From: Leptospira bandrabouensis
Lineage (GTDB): Bacteria; Spirochaetota; Leptospiria; Leptospirales; Leptospiraceae
NCBI RefSeq assembly: GCF_004770905.1
Contig: NZ_RQHT01000014.1
Location: 62,001 to 126,000 of the forward strand
DNA: 64,000 nucleotides
Direction: 5' to 3'
A program made the position numbers and the translations under genes. A model generated the notes under the pieces. It made no database searches, was not told the origin of the DNA, and worked only from the letters and a program-made list of their open reading frames with translations. Shown here piece by piece: positions 55,308 to 63,743 of this stretch (positions within the stretch are counted from its first letter, which is position 1; each line of letters opens with the position of its first letter).

Positions 55308-55502
55308 TCATCCGGTCGCTCGTTTTGCGTATTCCTCCTTCCAGGCGCTATGCCAATGGTACCATTCTTCACGCACAGCACGATAACGAACCAAATCACT
55401 TCGAACTTCTAACATAAGTGATTCTAATTCTTCGACACGGCGGAATAGTCGTAAGGTCAAAGCCTCCCACTCTTCTTTGTTTTGGTCCATCCATGGTTCC
55501 AT
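55308..55502 (-). CDS. Small coiled-coil protein, hypothetical
   Basis: The 64 residues are strongly helical, acidic and basic in alternation, with 'EEWEALTLRLFRRVEELESL' in the middle and a Trp-rich end 'EWYHWHSAWKEEYAKR'. It looks like a short coiled coil. No family recognised. It is 71 bp upstream of the MaoC gene on the same strand; the start could be Met1 (55502) or Met5 (55490). No clear ribosome site, so it is a moderate call. Confidence 0.5.
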   Translation of the reverse strand: MEPWMDQNKEEWEALTLRLFRRVEELESLMLEVRSDLVRYRAVREEWYHWHSAWKEEYAKRATG

Positions 55503-55574
55503 AAATTTTATATCGGCCGTTCTTTTCTGTAAAATGTTGCTTTTTTAGTCACCTCCCCATTCGATTCATGGATC

Positions 55575-57179
55575 ATGAGCTTTGTTTTTCCTTCCGAAGA
55601 TTCCATTCCAGAAAAATACAGGATCCAACCGATCCACCAAAAAGAATACCTCCTAGATGGGGAAATTCGAATCTGGGAAGGAGAATCACAAATTGTCAAA
55701 TCTCCGATCTTTTTAAACAAAAATGGGAAATTGGAACAGGTGGTTTTAGGATCCTATCCTAATTTTGATGAAAAACAGAGTTTACTCGCACTAGATGCCG
55801 CAGTGAAGGCTTTCAACCACGGAACAGGCGTTTGGCCTATTGCCACAACAAAAGAACGAATCGATGCCGTTCGAAAATTCATTACACTCATGAAAGGGAA
55901 AAGAGACCAAATCATCTTACTTCTTATGTGGGAGATTGGTAAAACAGAAAAAGATGCTACAAAAGAATTCGAAAGAACGATCGAATACTTAGAAGACACT
56001 ATCGAATCTTTACAAGAACTGGAAACAACTTCCTCCAATTATATCAAAGAAGGAGGTCTCATTGCACAAATCAAACGTTCTCCTTATGGAGTGGTCCTTT
56101 GTATGGGTCCGTTCAATTATCCTTTGAATGAAACATTTTGTACACTGATTCCAGCCATTCTTATGGGAAATACTGTCGTTTTTAAACCGGCAAAATATGG
56201 AGTATTATTACTACAACCACTCCTTGAATGTTTCAAGGAAGCTTTTCCTCCGGGTGTCATCAACACCGTGTATGGTGATGGTTCCAAAGTCATTTCTCCG
56301 ATTATGGAGTCAGGCAAAATTGATGTTTTTGCATTTATTGGTTCGAGTCATACGGCTAACCTCATCACAAAAAAACATCCTAAACTCAATCGCCTAAGAT
56401 CCGTTTTGGGACTGAATGCAAAAAACCCAGCAATTGTTTTACCTGACACCGACTTAAAAACAATGGTCCCGGAAATTCTATCGGGATCCCTTGCTTATAA
56501 TGGACAAAGATGTACGGCGCTCAAAATTCTTTTTGTTCACAAAGACATTTTAGATGAGTTTACTAAACTTTACTTAGAAGAGTTAGCCAAATGGAAAGCG
56601 GGAATGCCTTGGGAAACGGAAGTCAATTTTACTCCACTCCCTGAAGAAGGAAAAACCAAATGGTTAAAAGAACTCTTAGATGATGCTTTGACAAAAGGTG
56701 CAAAAATTTTGAATCCTGGTGGTGGAGAAATCAATGAGTCCTTTATGTTTCCAGCAGTCCTTTCCCCCATTCCACCAAACGCACGTTTGTATCAGGAAGA
56801 ACAATTTGGGCCACTCGTACCGATAGTTCCTTTTTCTTCCGTAGAAGAACCGTTAAACTATATCTATGCATCCAATTTGGGCCAACAGGCCAGTATCTTC
56901 GGAAAAGATCCAAAAACTATCGGCAAACTCATCGACATCCTTGTGAACCAAGTGGCAAGGGTCAATTGGAATGCGCAATGCCAAAGGGGGCCAGATTCCT
57001 TTCCATTTTCCGGACGTAAAGATTCTGCTGATGGAACACTTTCTGTTTCCGATGCCCTGCGTGTTTTTTCCATCCGTACGGTTGTGAGTTTCAAAGACAA
57101 TGAGATGGGACGTAATCTTCTAGGAGATGTACTGAAAGAAAGGTCGTCGAATTACCTAAGCCAAGAATTTCACTTGTAA
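55575..57179 (+). CDS. GapN-like aldehyde dehydrogenase family protein
   Basis: The 534 residues have ALDH landmarks in order: 'VVLCMGPFNYPLNETFCTLI' (Asn181 oxyanion), 'NTVVFKPAK', 'FAFIGSSHT', and nucleophile Cys313 in 'LAYNGQRCTALKILFVH'. The C-terminal 'QCQRGPDSFPFSGRKDSADG' resembles non-phosphorylating GAPDH. The region where ALDHs have the general-base Glu (LELGGKNP) reads 'VLGLNAKNPAIVLPD' (277-291), with Gly at that position. Substrate is unsettled. Monocistronic, transcribed away from the small coiled-coil gene. Confidence 0.85.
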   Translation: MSFVFPSEDSIPEKYRIQPIHQKEYLLDGEIRIWEGESQIVKSPIFLNKNGKLEQVVLGSYPNFDEKQSLLALDAAVKAFNHGTGVWPIATTKERIDAVRKFITLMKGKRDQIILLLMWEIGKTEKDATKEFERTIEYLEDTIESLQELETTSSNYIKEGGLIAQIKRSPYGVVLCMGPFNYPLNETFCTLIPAILMGNTVVFKPAKYGVLLLQPLLECFKEAFPPGVINTVYGDGSKVISPIMESGKIDVFAFIGSSHTANLITKKHPKLNRLRSVLGLNAKNPAIVLPDTDLKTMVPEILSGSLAYNGQRCTALKILFVHKDILDEFTKLYLEELAKWKAGMPWETEVNFTPLPEEGKTKWLKELLDDALTKGAKILNPGGGEINESFMFPAVLSPIPPNARLYQEEQFGPLVPIVPFSSVEEPLNYIYASNLGQQASIFGKDPKTIGKLIDILVNQVARVNWNAQCQRGPDSFPFSGRKDSADGTLSVSDALRVFSIRTVVSFKDNEMGRNLLGDVLKERSSNYLSQEFHL

Positions 57180-57252
57180 CACTCTTTTCTTTTCCGATAC
57201 TTGAGAAAGGTAAATCCCTAAATTGTTTTAGAGGATAAGGGAGGGTAACAAC

Positions 57253-58536
57253 TTGCGTCGGAATTGGTTCGTTTCTTTCCTTTTTTTCGTTTGGTTCCTT
57301 TCCTGTAACCAGGTGAACCCAAGAGATGAGTTGCTTTTTACGCTCATTAGTGGCCTAAATCCCGTTAGTCCCGCAACCACTTCTGTTTCCGTTTCTTCTT
57401 CTGCAAAAATAAACGTATCGAGTACAAGTGTTCTATTGAAATATGGAACCCCTCAAAACTTTGGAATTTCACTGGTCAAACAACCAACGGCTAATGTGGA
57501 TATCACTTTTACATTTACCAATACTAAATTAACTATAAATGGTTCTGGGACTTCTCCCACTCCTACGCCACTTACCTTTACTCCCGCAAATTATAATGTG
57601 GTTCAAACAATCAGTTTAAATTCAACCACCCAAGTTTTAGATTCCTCCTCGCTCACGATCACAGCGACAAGTGCAGACCCTTATTATAATACAAGTGGCA
57701 CGGTTTCCATAAGCCACCAACGGATCTATTTGGCATATACGGGAAATTCATTTATCTTTAAAGAGAATGTAGCAATACCATCACTCACTCCGACTCTCAG
57801 TTTTGTGATCACCAATTGTACGGTAACTCCGGCTCTTCCCACTGGCTTAAGTTTGAATGCAAGTAACTGTGTGATTTCAGGAACACCAACTGGCGGTACA
57901 CTACCTGCTACTACTTATGCCGTAACAGCGACAAACGGAACCGACTCAGATACCCATAACATTAGTATCCAAATAGAAACAGCAGTATATAAAGTATTTG
58001 TTACAGCTGCCACATTCAATGGCGACTTAAAAGGAGCCGCTGCGGATGGTCCAGCCGGGGCTGATCTAAAATGCAATGCGGATGCAAACAAACCGTCGAC
58101 GGGAACTTATAAAGCAATGCTTACCGATGGAACCAACCGAAGGGCTTGTACTACAGATAACTGCGGTGGCGGAGCTGGGGAAAACTATTATTGGGTTTTC
58201 CAACCGGGAGAGATTTATGTAAGATCGACTGATTCTGCCTCTCTTTTTACAGCGAATGCTTCTGGAATTATCCTTGCACCAGCAGCAAATATGTTAAACC
58301 ATTCGTTTGATTCAGGAACCCCTGCCAAGGAATATTGGACGGGATTTGCGCAAACAAGCTATTGGCAAAAAGCCTCGCCAACGCTGTCATTTACTTGTTC
58401 AGATTGGACTTCGAATGCGCCAGTGGCGGATGGAGGAAGAGTAGGTACATCTGATAGTACAAATTATTCATCGATTCGAAATGGTTCAGGTAGAAGTTGT
58501 GACCTCTTATACCATCTTCTCTGTGTAGAACAATAA
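57253..58536 (+). CDS. Lipoprotein with putative-Ig and DUF1554 domains
   Basis: The 427 residues start at a TTG with excellent GGGAGGG seven bases upstream. The lipoprotein signal ends 'VWFLSCNQV' (lipobox). Residues ~45-160 are Ser/Thr-rich beta repeats; ~165-240 look like an He_PIG-type Ig domain ('PALPTGLSLNASNCVISGTP'); ~245-427 is DUF1554 ('VYKVFVTAATFNGDLKG', 'GADLKCNADANKPSTGTYKA', 'TNRRACTTDNCGGG', ending 'GRSCDLLYHLLCVEQ'). DUF1554 is characteristic of Leptospira surface proteins. It is probably outer-membrane exposed. Monocistronic. Confidence 0.88.
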   Translation: MRRNWFVSFLFFVWFLSCNQVNPRDELLFTLISGLNPVSPATTSVSVSSSAKINVSSTSVLLKYGTPQNFGISLVKQPTANVDITFTFTNTKLTINGSGTSPTPTPLTFTPANYNVVQTISLNSTTQVLDSSSLTITATSADPYYNTSGTVSISHQRIYLAYTGNSFIFKENVAIPSLTPTLSFVITNCTVTPALPTGLSLNASNCVISGTPTGGTLPATTYAVTATNGTDSDTHNISIQIETAVYKVFVTAATFNGDLKGAAADGPAGADLKCNADANKPSTGTYKAMLTDGTNRRACTTDNCGGGAGENYYWVFQPGEIYVRSTDSASLFTANASGIILAPAANMLNHSFDSGTPAKEYWTGFAQTSYWQKASPTLSFTCSDWTSNAPVADGGRVGTSDSTNYSSIRNGSGRSCDLLYHLLCVEQ

Positions 58537-58612
58537 CCGACCTTATCTCTATTTCGATCGATTCTGTTTCTAGTTTCTTCAATTCAATTCTTTTACCAAA
58601 AAGAAAGTTTCA

Positions 58613-59938
58613 TTGTTTTTTCACTCGCTTTCCGAAATATTTGAGTTACAATCTTTCCCCGTGATCCAAATCCTCATCAATTCCCTTGCAGGAAAAACCG
58701 TAGCCCTCACCCAAAAAACCACAGATTCCCTTCTAAAAGGAATCCAAGTTTTAGTCAAAGGAAGCCTAACGAGTACAGGCGGAGGATTAGATCTACTTTC
58801 CAATGCTTTTTTTTATAAACCAGAATGGCGAGAGGCATTACAAAAAGCCGGTGTCCAAGTCAAAGAGACCGGGCAAAAATCAAATGATAGTTTACAAAAG
58901 ACTATTGAACAAACGAACCAAGCCTTTGACAAAGCACTTTTTAAGGTAGAACTTACCGCACAAAAAAGTGACGATATGGTTTTTGATAATAGAATGGTAT
59001 CTAGTATCCTCGGTAGTTCTCATGATCAAAAATTCAAACTCACAAAGATAGATATGAGTTTTAGAACGATTGGGAAAGACATCACCGCAAAGGAAACCAT
59101 AGCAGAATATAAAGAATCCAAAAAAACTAAATCTGTTCTTTTCCTTCCTGGATTATTTACAGATGAAACTGTTTGGCAGGAACAAACGGTCGAATACAAA
59201 GATAGAAAAATTACCTCTCCTGGGCTTGCCACGGAATTACAAGAACAAGGATACTATCCATTTTATTTGAGATACAACCACGGTCTTCCCATCCATGAAA
59301 ATGGGAAAAAGCTAATGCATCTTTTAGATATTTTTTTTAATGAAGACCAAAACATAAAACCAGATATCATTTGTTATAGTTTAGGTTGTTTGATCTTTCG
59401 CTCTTGTTTATATCATGCAAAACTAGAGAACAAAGAATGGGTTCCTCGATTTGGGAAAATCATACTAATCGCTGCACCAAACAAAGGTTCGTATTTAGAA
59501 AAAATAGGTTTTTGGCTTGGATTTTTATTTGAAAAAAGTCCCAACGTAGCACTCAAAATTATCGGAATGATAGGCAACCTTCGCAGTGATGCCATCAAAG
59601 ACTTATCCTTCGGACTCATACGCAAAGAAGAAAAAGGGTGGATGGAAACCATCTCTGGTTACTTCGGCGAAACTTATTTTGGTGAATTGGACGAGATGGA
59701 TGTTTACCAAGCTTATGCACTTATGGAAGGAGTAGAAAACCCGTTACAAAACTTTCTTGGGGATGGGATTGTAGAGAAAAAAAGTCTTACCTACTTAACA
59801 GATAAGGTATTCACCAGAAAATCAAACCCCGCCTTACGAACACTTGAGTTAAACAAACAAAATCATTTTTCTATCATTAGCGCAAGGCCCTTAATCCATT
59901 GGGTAAAGGAAGTTTTTGGTGTGGCACCGAAGATTTGA
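58613..59938 (+). CDS. Alpha/beta hydrolase with phasin-like N-terminus
   Basis: About 441 residues. The N-terminal ~120 are helical and repetitive ('TQKTTDSLLKGIQVLVKG', 'KETGQKSNDSLQKTIEQTNQ'), like phasins or apolipoprotein-type amphipathic helices. A hydrolase fold follows: 'SVLFLPGLFTDETVW' (oxyanion turn), 'DIICYSLGCLIFRSCLYHA' (nucleophile elbow; the first Gly of GxSxG is Cys), 'ILIAAPNKGSYLEKIGFWLG', 'FLGDGIVEKKSL' with the acid Asp, and 'NKQNHFSIISARPL' with the His. It is likely an esterase acting at a lipid or granule surface. The start (TTG 58613) is uncertain; GTG 58661 is an alternative. Confidence 0.7.
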   Translation: MFFHSLSEIFELQSFPVIQILINSLAGKTVALTQKTTDSLLKGIQVLVKGSLTSTGGGLDLLSNAFFYKPEWREALQKAGVQVKETGQKSNDSLQKTIEQTNQAFDKALFKVELTAQKSDDMVFDNRMVSSILGSSHDQKFKLTKIDMSFRTIGKDITAKETIAEYKESKKTKSVLFLPGLFTDETVWQEQTVEYKDRKITSPGLATELQEQGYYPFYLRYNHGLPIHENGKKLMHLLDIFFNEDQNIKPDIICYSLGCLIFRSCLYHAKLENKEWVPRFGKIILIAAPNKGSYLEKIGFWLGFLFEKSPNVALKIIGMIGNLRSDAIKDLSFGLIRKEEKGWMETISGYFGETYFGELDEMDVYQAYALMEGVENPLQNFLGDGIVEKKSLTYLTDKVFTRKSNPALRTLELNKQNHFSIISARPLIHWVKEVFGVAPKI

Positions 59939-59948
59939 TTTTAAGATG

Positions 59949-60890
59949 TTAGAATGCTAATGATTCCAAATGCAATTTGACCGATTCGGCAAGAGCATTC
60001 AAATCATATCCTCCTTCTAAAAAGGAAATCATTCTACCATTGGCGTATGTATTAGCTATTTTTAGTGTTTCCTGAGTAAGGATTTCAAATGAGGACGTAG
60101 ACAAATTCATTCCACCAAGTGGATCTTTTTTATGGGCATCAAAGCCAGCTGATACCAAAACAAATTCTGGTTGGAATTTTTCCATTTCTCTTTGGATAGA
60201 AGGAAAACTAGATAAATATTCGAATTCCCCTGCCCCACGAGCCAAAGGTAGATTCAGAGTGGTCCCAAGCCCTTTCCCTCTACCTCGTTCGGACATAGCT
60301 CCTGTTCCCGGATAAAACGGATACTGATGAAGCGAAATAAAATAAACAGTATCATCTTCGTAAAACTGGTGTTGTGTGCCATTTCCATGATGGACATCCC
60401 AGTCTAAAATCAAAATGCGTTTGATCCCTTTGGATTGTAGATATTTTGCAGTGATGGCAATATTATTAAAAATACAAAAACCCATAGCATGGTCAGACTC
60501 AGCATGATGCCCGGGAGGGCGAACGAGGGCCATTCCATTTTTTAAGTTTCCCAGAAGGACTTCATCCGCTAAATAAAGTCCAGCACCAACGGCAAGACTT
60601 GCCGCCGTAAAAGAATGCGAAGAAAAAACGGTATCTCCATCCAAATACCCAGAACCCTTTTCTTCACAAGTCCTTCCCACCAAACGAATGTAATTTGGAT
60701 CATGAATCGAGGAAATGATCGATAGTGGTGCTTCCTTAAAATCTTTTTTCCAAAGAAAATTTTTAGAAGGTAAATCAGAAAGATGGTCCAAAATAGATTC
60801 CAACCTTCCGTGAGTTTCGGGATGTCCTGGGCCTGTATTGTGTTTTAAAAATGTTTCATGGAAGGTAATTCCGGTTTTTAATGATTCCAC
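59949..60890 (-). CDS. Histone-deacetylase-family deacetylase
   Basis: The 313 residues have the Zn-hydrolase signatures 'VRPPGHHAESDHAMGFCIFN' (His pair), 'LILDWDVHHGNGTQHQFYED' (Asp/His zinc ligands), 'YPGTGAMSERGRGKGLGTTL' and 'VLVSAGFDAHKKDPLGGM' (second Asp), ending 'ISFLEGGYDLNALAESVKLH'. Bacterial relatives deacetylate acetylpolyamines or acetyl-lysine. Substrate unknown. Only 10 bp separate it from the convergent hydrolase gene. Confidence 0.92.
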   Translation of the reverse strand: MESLKTGITFHETFLKHNTGPGHPETHGRLESILDHLSDLPSKNFLWKKDFKEAPLSIISSIHDPNYIRLVGRTCEEKGSGYLDGDTVFSSHSFTAASLAVGAGLYLADEVLLGNLKNGMALVRPPGHHAESDHAMGFCIFNNIAITAKYLQSKGIKRILILDWDVHHGNGTQHQFYEDDTVYFISLHQYPFYPGTGAMSERGRGKGLGTTLNLPLARGAGEFEYLSSFPSIQREMEKFQPEFVLVSAGFDAHKKDPLGGMNLSTSSFEILTQETLKIANTYANGRMISFLEGGYDLNALAESVKLHLESLAF

Positions 60891-60986
60891 TTATCCCTCA
60901 ATGATTCCTAAATTCGATTCCGTTTTATTTCTTTAAAGACCAATTATGAGTTATAAACAATCCTTTGGTTCTTATATCTAAAAAGT

Positions 60987-61556
60987 TTATTGAAACAACA
61001 TAAACCTTTCAATAAACACAATCATCTCCACAATTTCAGCAATGATACGATCGATTTGTTTTGTGATTTGAATTTTTTCTTCTGGAGAAATGACTTTGTC
61101 CATTCCTGCATTCCCATAAATGGCATAAAATGTTTTGATATCAGCAGAAAAAGAGGAATTAAACCATTCTTTAAAGGTTCTTTGTTTCATTTTGTATTCG
61201 GGTTTGATGGATCCAGTAAGTTCCCATACAGATCCTTCGGTGAACCTAAGTCTAAGTTCAAACAAACCTCGATCCTTTCGGATATACGTTTCTTCGTCGA
61301 CAGGCGAAAAATCGATTTTACGCAACATCACAAGGACTAGTAAAATATTTTCTAAATACTCGATGAGGTTCTTTTTTTCCGAACCACTGATTTTAGAATC
61401 ATCACCAAGATGTTGTAAATAAGATTCCCCCATTCCTTGGAAAAGACGAGAAACTTCCACCATACGGTCTTTAAAATTTTTTGGATCTGATAATTCTTCA
61501 GGAAACCTTCCGTAAGATTTTAAATTGAAGTCGTTGGAAATTTCTAACATGCCCAA
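60987..61556 (-). CDS. Hypothetical cytoplasmic protein
   Basis: The 189 residues are mostly helical and acidic, with no signal peptide or membrane segment. Visible patches are 'DDSKISGSEKKNLIEYLENI', the 'RLRFTEGSVWELTGSIKPEY' strand pair and 'ISPEEKIQITKQIDRIIAEI' at the end. I do not recognise a family. It is divergent from the DUF4015 lipoprotein, sharing the 80-bp intergenic promoter region 61557-61636. Confidence 0.6.
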   Translation of the reverse strand: MGMLEISNDFNLKSYGRFPEELSDPKNFKDRMVEVSRLFQGMGESYLQHLGDDSKISGSEKKNLIEYLENILLVLVMLRKIDFSPVDEETYIRKDRGLFELRLRFTEGSVWELTGSIKPEYKMKQRTFKEWFNSSFSADIKTFYAIYGNAGMDKVISPEEKIQITKQIDRIIAEIVEMIVFIERFMLFQ

Positions 61557-61636
61557 ATTTTCTGAAAGCTAGCCATTTTCGTCAATCGATTCGATTTGAA
61601 TTTTCAGAACCAAACCAAATTCTTGTCATTACTACC

Positions 61637-62593
61637 ATGAAACAGGCAACTTTTTTCCTCCTACTTTTATTTTTCCTATCCTGCCAGTCAGCATCCAAAA
61701 CCGAAAGACGGCAAAACGCAGATTCTTCGGGAATCACTCCTGATTTTATTGAAGGACTCTACATCAACACCAAAACCATTCGCGATAAAAAACGGTGGAG
61801 CCTAATTTTCCAAGGAATGAAAGAAGCAGGTATGAACACTGCTGTTGTGGATATGCAACCATATCCACCAACACCAGAACAAGTAGCGGAAGCCAAAGCA
61901 CTCGGCTTTTATATGGTGGCAAGAGTAGTAAACTTTGAAGGTGGTCTTACAGAAAAAACGCCTAACACTAATTTAATGGTTTCAATTCAAAAATCAATTC
62001 GCAAAGCATGTGAATTGGGTTTTCCAGAAATCCAGTTAGATTATATTCGATATGCAGACGGTGGCACTAACTTTAGTATGAGTTATGAAAAACGTTACGA
62101 ATCGATCCTTGGAATCATAAAAGAACATAAAGAAAAAACCAAAGACAGTTGTTCCAAAGATACTCTTTGGACTGCAGATGTATTTGGCAGAGTTCCTTTT
62201 ATTGAAAATGATGTGATTGGTCAAAAGGTAGAACCCTTTAGTGAAGAACTGAATGGGCTTTATCCTATGTTATACCCATCCCATTTTTATGGTTTAACCA
62301 AAAGAGTCGCAGACCCTTACGGAACCATCAAAGACGGACTTGATTTCACAGTCAAACGTGCCAAACAAGGAACCAAAGCCATCGCTTGGGTACAAGGATT
62401 CAATATGATGGTGGGTCCAAGTAAATTAAGTTATACCGACTATATCAAAGTGCAAATGCAAGGTGCAAAAGATTCGTTAGGTCATGGGTTCATTGTTTGG
62501 AATGCAGGAAACGAATATTTTGAAACTATGAAAGCTTACGAAAAATACAAATCGGAGCCAACTCCTAACAACCAGGAAATCACCAAAAACTAA
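61637..62593 (+). CDS. DUF4015-type glycoside-hydrolase-like lipoprotein
   Basis: The 318 residues start with a lipoprotein signal ('LLLFFLSCQSA', lipobox). The rest follows the DUF4015 (putative glycosyl hydrolase) TIM-barrel pattern: 'IEGLYINTKTIRDKKRW', 'NTAVVDMQPYPPTPEQV', 'FPEIQLDYIRYADGG' (Asp in the D-Y-I-R-Y strand), 'WTADVFGRVPF', 'GLYPMLYPSHFYGLT' and 'GFIVWNAGNEYFETM'. Relatives are predicted to cleave a polysaccharide, perhaps cell-surface. It is anchored to the membrane. It ends 30 bp before a terminator shared with the convergent foldase gene. Confidence 0.75.
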   Translation: MKQATFFLLLLFFLSCQSASKTERRQNADSSGITPDFIEGLYINTKTIRDKKRWSLIFQGMKEAGMNTAVVDMQPYPPTPEQVAEAKALGFYMVARVVNFEGGLTEKTPNTNLMVSIQKSIRKACELGFPEIQLDYIRYADGGTNFSMSYEKRYESILGIIKEHKEKTKDSCSKDTLWTADVFGRVPFIENDVIGQKVEPFSEELNGLYPMLYPSHFYGLTKRVADPYGTIKDGLDFTVKRAKQGTKAIAWVQGFNMMVGPSKLSYTDYIKVQMQGAKDSLGHGFIVWNAGNEYFETMKAYEKYKSEPTPNNQEITKN

Positions 62594-62622
62594 AGTTAAC
62601 TATTGGTGATTGGTAGAAAGGA

Positions 62623-62646
62623 AAGCGGGAATTTATTTTCCCGCTT
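62623..62646. terminator. Terminator hairpin in convergent gap
   Basis: AAGCGGGAA (62623-62631) pairs perfectly with TTCCCGCTT (62638-62646) around a 6-nt loop. The right arm overlaps the last codons of the foldase gene. The stem is 9 bp and GC-rich; plus-strand flanking is TCTATATTTTTA. Serves the DUF4015 gene and possibly both directions. Confidence 0.7.
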
Positions 62647-63655
62647 CTTCTATATTTTTACGCCGAATATAAGCATCTGCTTCTTCTTCCGAACCAAGAA
62701 ACTGAATCCTTAAGTCTTTTAGTTTCTTTTCTTTTTCACTTACAGAAAGGTTTGGATTCTCTTTCAAAAATTCTTTTTCTTTGGATTCATACTTGGCGAT
62801 GGATTCAAAAACTTTAGTTTCTTTAGCTCGCTCTTCCGACAAACTCGCAGCACGTTCCTTTCCAAAGTATTTAGTTTCAATTTTGTTCAGATATTTTTCT
62901 TTTTCTTTGGGATCGGTAATGGCACTGAGCTCTTTATCTCGAAGACTCATTTCCAACTGGTAATGATCATATTTATCTTCTCTAGAAACTAAGGCATCGT
63001 AATATGCACCGTAGGTTTTTCTTTTTAGATCTTCATATTGTTTTACTCGTTGTTCTGCGGGAAGATTTGTCGTTTGTTTGATAAAGTTTTGAGTTCCTTC
63101 TAAAAATGAAACTTGAGATTCTTCCATTCCAAATACTAAGTCTGCTTTATCACCAAGAACCTCTCTTCTTTTTGTTTTGATTTTTTCATACAGTTCCACA
63201 AAAGATAAATCCGTTGGTTGTTCCCACCTTCGATATTCTTCTTCATAACGAAAATAAGAAGTAAAGAGGTCTTTTACTTTTTCTTTATCAGGTGATTCAT
63301 ATTCAGAATCGATATAGGCAAGGATGGTCGCATTACATTGGTCTGGAGTATATTCAGGTTTACATTTACGACGTAAGGCCCAAACTTCCCAAACAAAATT
63401 AACCTTACCCGTTCTCAAATCTTCCAATAACTCTAAATAAGGTTTGGTTCGATCTTCTCGAAAAGGAGAGATTGCCTCGTCCCAAAATCCCTCTCCAGTT
63501 CCCAGAGGCGAAATTCGATCCATAGCCATTTGTTCTTCTGGAGTGAATGATTGTTTGGAAGAGTTTGTGTTTCCGTCTTTTTTTAGAAAATATAGCAAAC
63601 CCAAGAAAAATATAATAAATATAACTACTATGATAATAATTTTTTTAAAATCCAT
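62633..63655 (-). CDS. Lipase-chaperone-like (Lif-type foldase) protein
   Basis: The 340 residues have an N-terminal membrane helix ('IIIIVVIFIIFFLGLLYFLK'), a variable linker, then a long helical domain of charged segments. The region 'VKDLFTSYFRYEEEYRRWEQ' sits where lipase foldases carry R-x-x-F-D-Y, here degenerate, and the C-terminal 'LKDLRIQFLGSEEEADAYIR' resembles the Lif end. Lif proteins are membrane-anchored, fold their lipase in the periplasm and are encoded beside it; here the lipase gene lies just upstream on the same strand. This is a fold- and context-based call. Confidence 0.65.
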   Translation of the reverse strand: MDFKKIIIIVVIFIIFFLGLLYFLKKDGNTNSSKQSFTPEEQMAMDRISPLGTGEGFWDEAISPFREDRTKPYLELLEDLRTGKVNFVWEVWALRRKCKPEYTPDQCNATILAYIDSEYESPDKEKVKDLFTSYFRYEEEYRRWEQPTDLSFVELYEKIKTKRREVLGDKADLVFGMEESQVSFLEGTQNFIKQTTNLPAEQRVKQYEDLKRKTYGAYYDALVSREDKYDHYQLEMSLRDKELSAITDPKEKEKYLNKIETKYFGKERAASLSEERAKETKVFESIAKYESKEKEFLKENPNLSVSEKEKKLKDLRIQFLGSEEEADAYIRRKNIEEAGK

Positions 63656-63705
63656 TCTGAATGTATTAGAACCTAATGAGGAGTTTTGAAATTGCTTCGA
63701 AATAA

Positions 63706-63731
63706 AAAAGCCGGATGGGCATCCGGCTTTT
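63706..63731. terminator. Strong intrinsic terminator between lipase and foldase genes
   Basis: AAAAGCCGGATG (63706-63717) and CATCCGGCTTTT (63720-63731) form a long perfect stem; sterically the loop is about 4-6 nt. On the minus strand it is followed by a T-run, so it can stop transcription after the lipase gene, making foldase expression partly separate. Confidence 0.85.
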
Positions 63732-63743
63732 GATAATGGTTTT

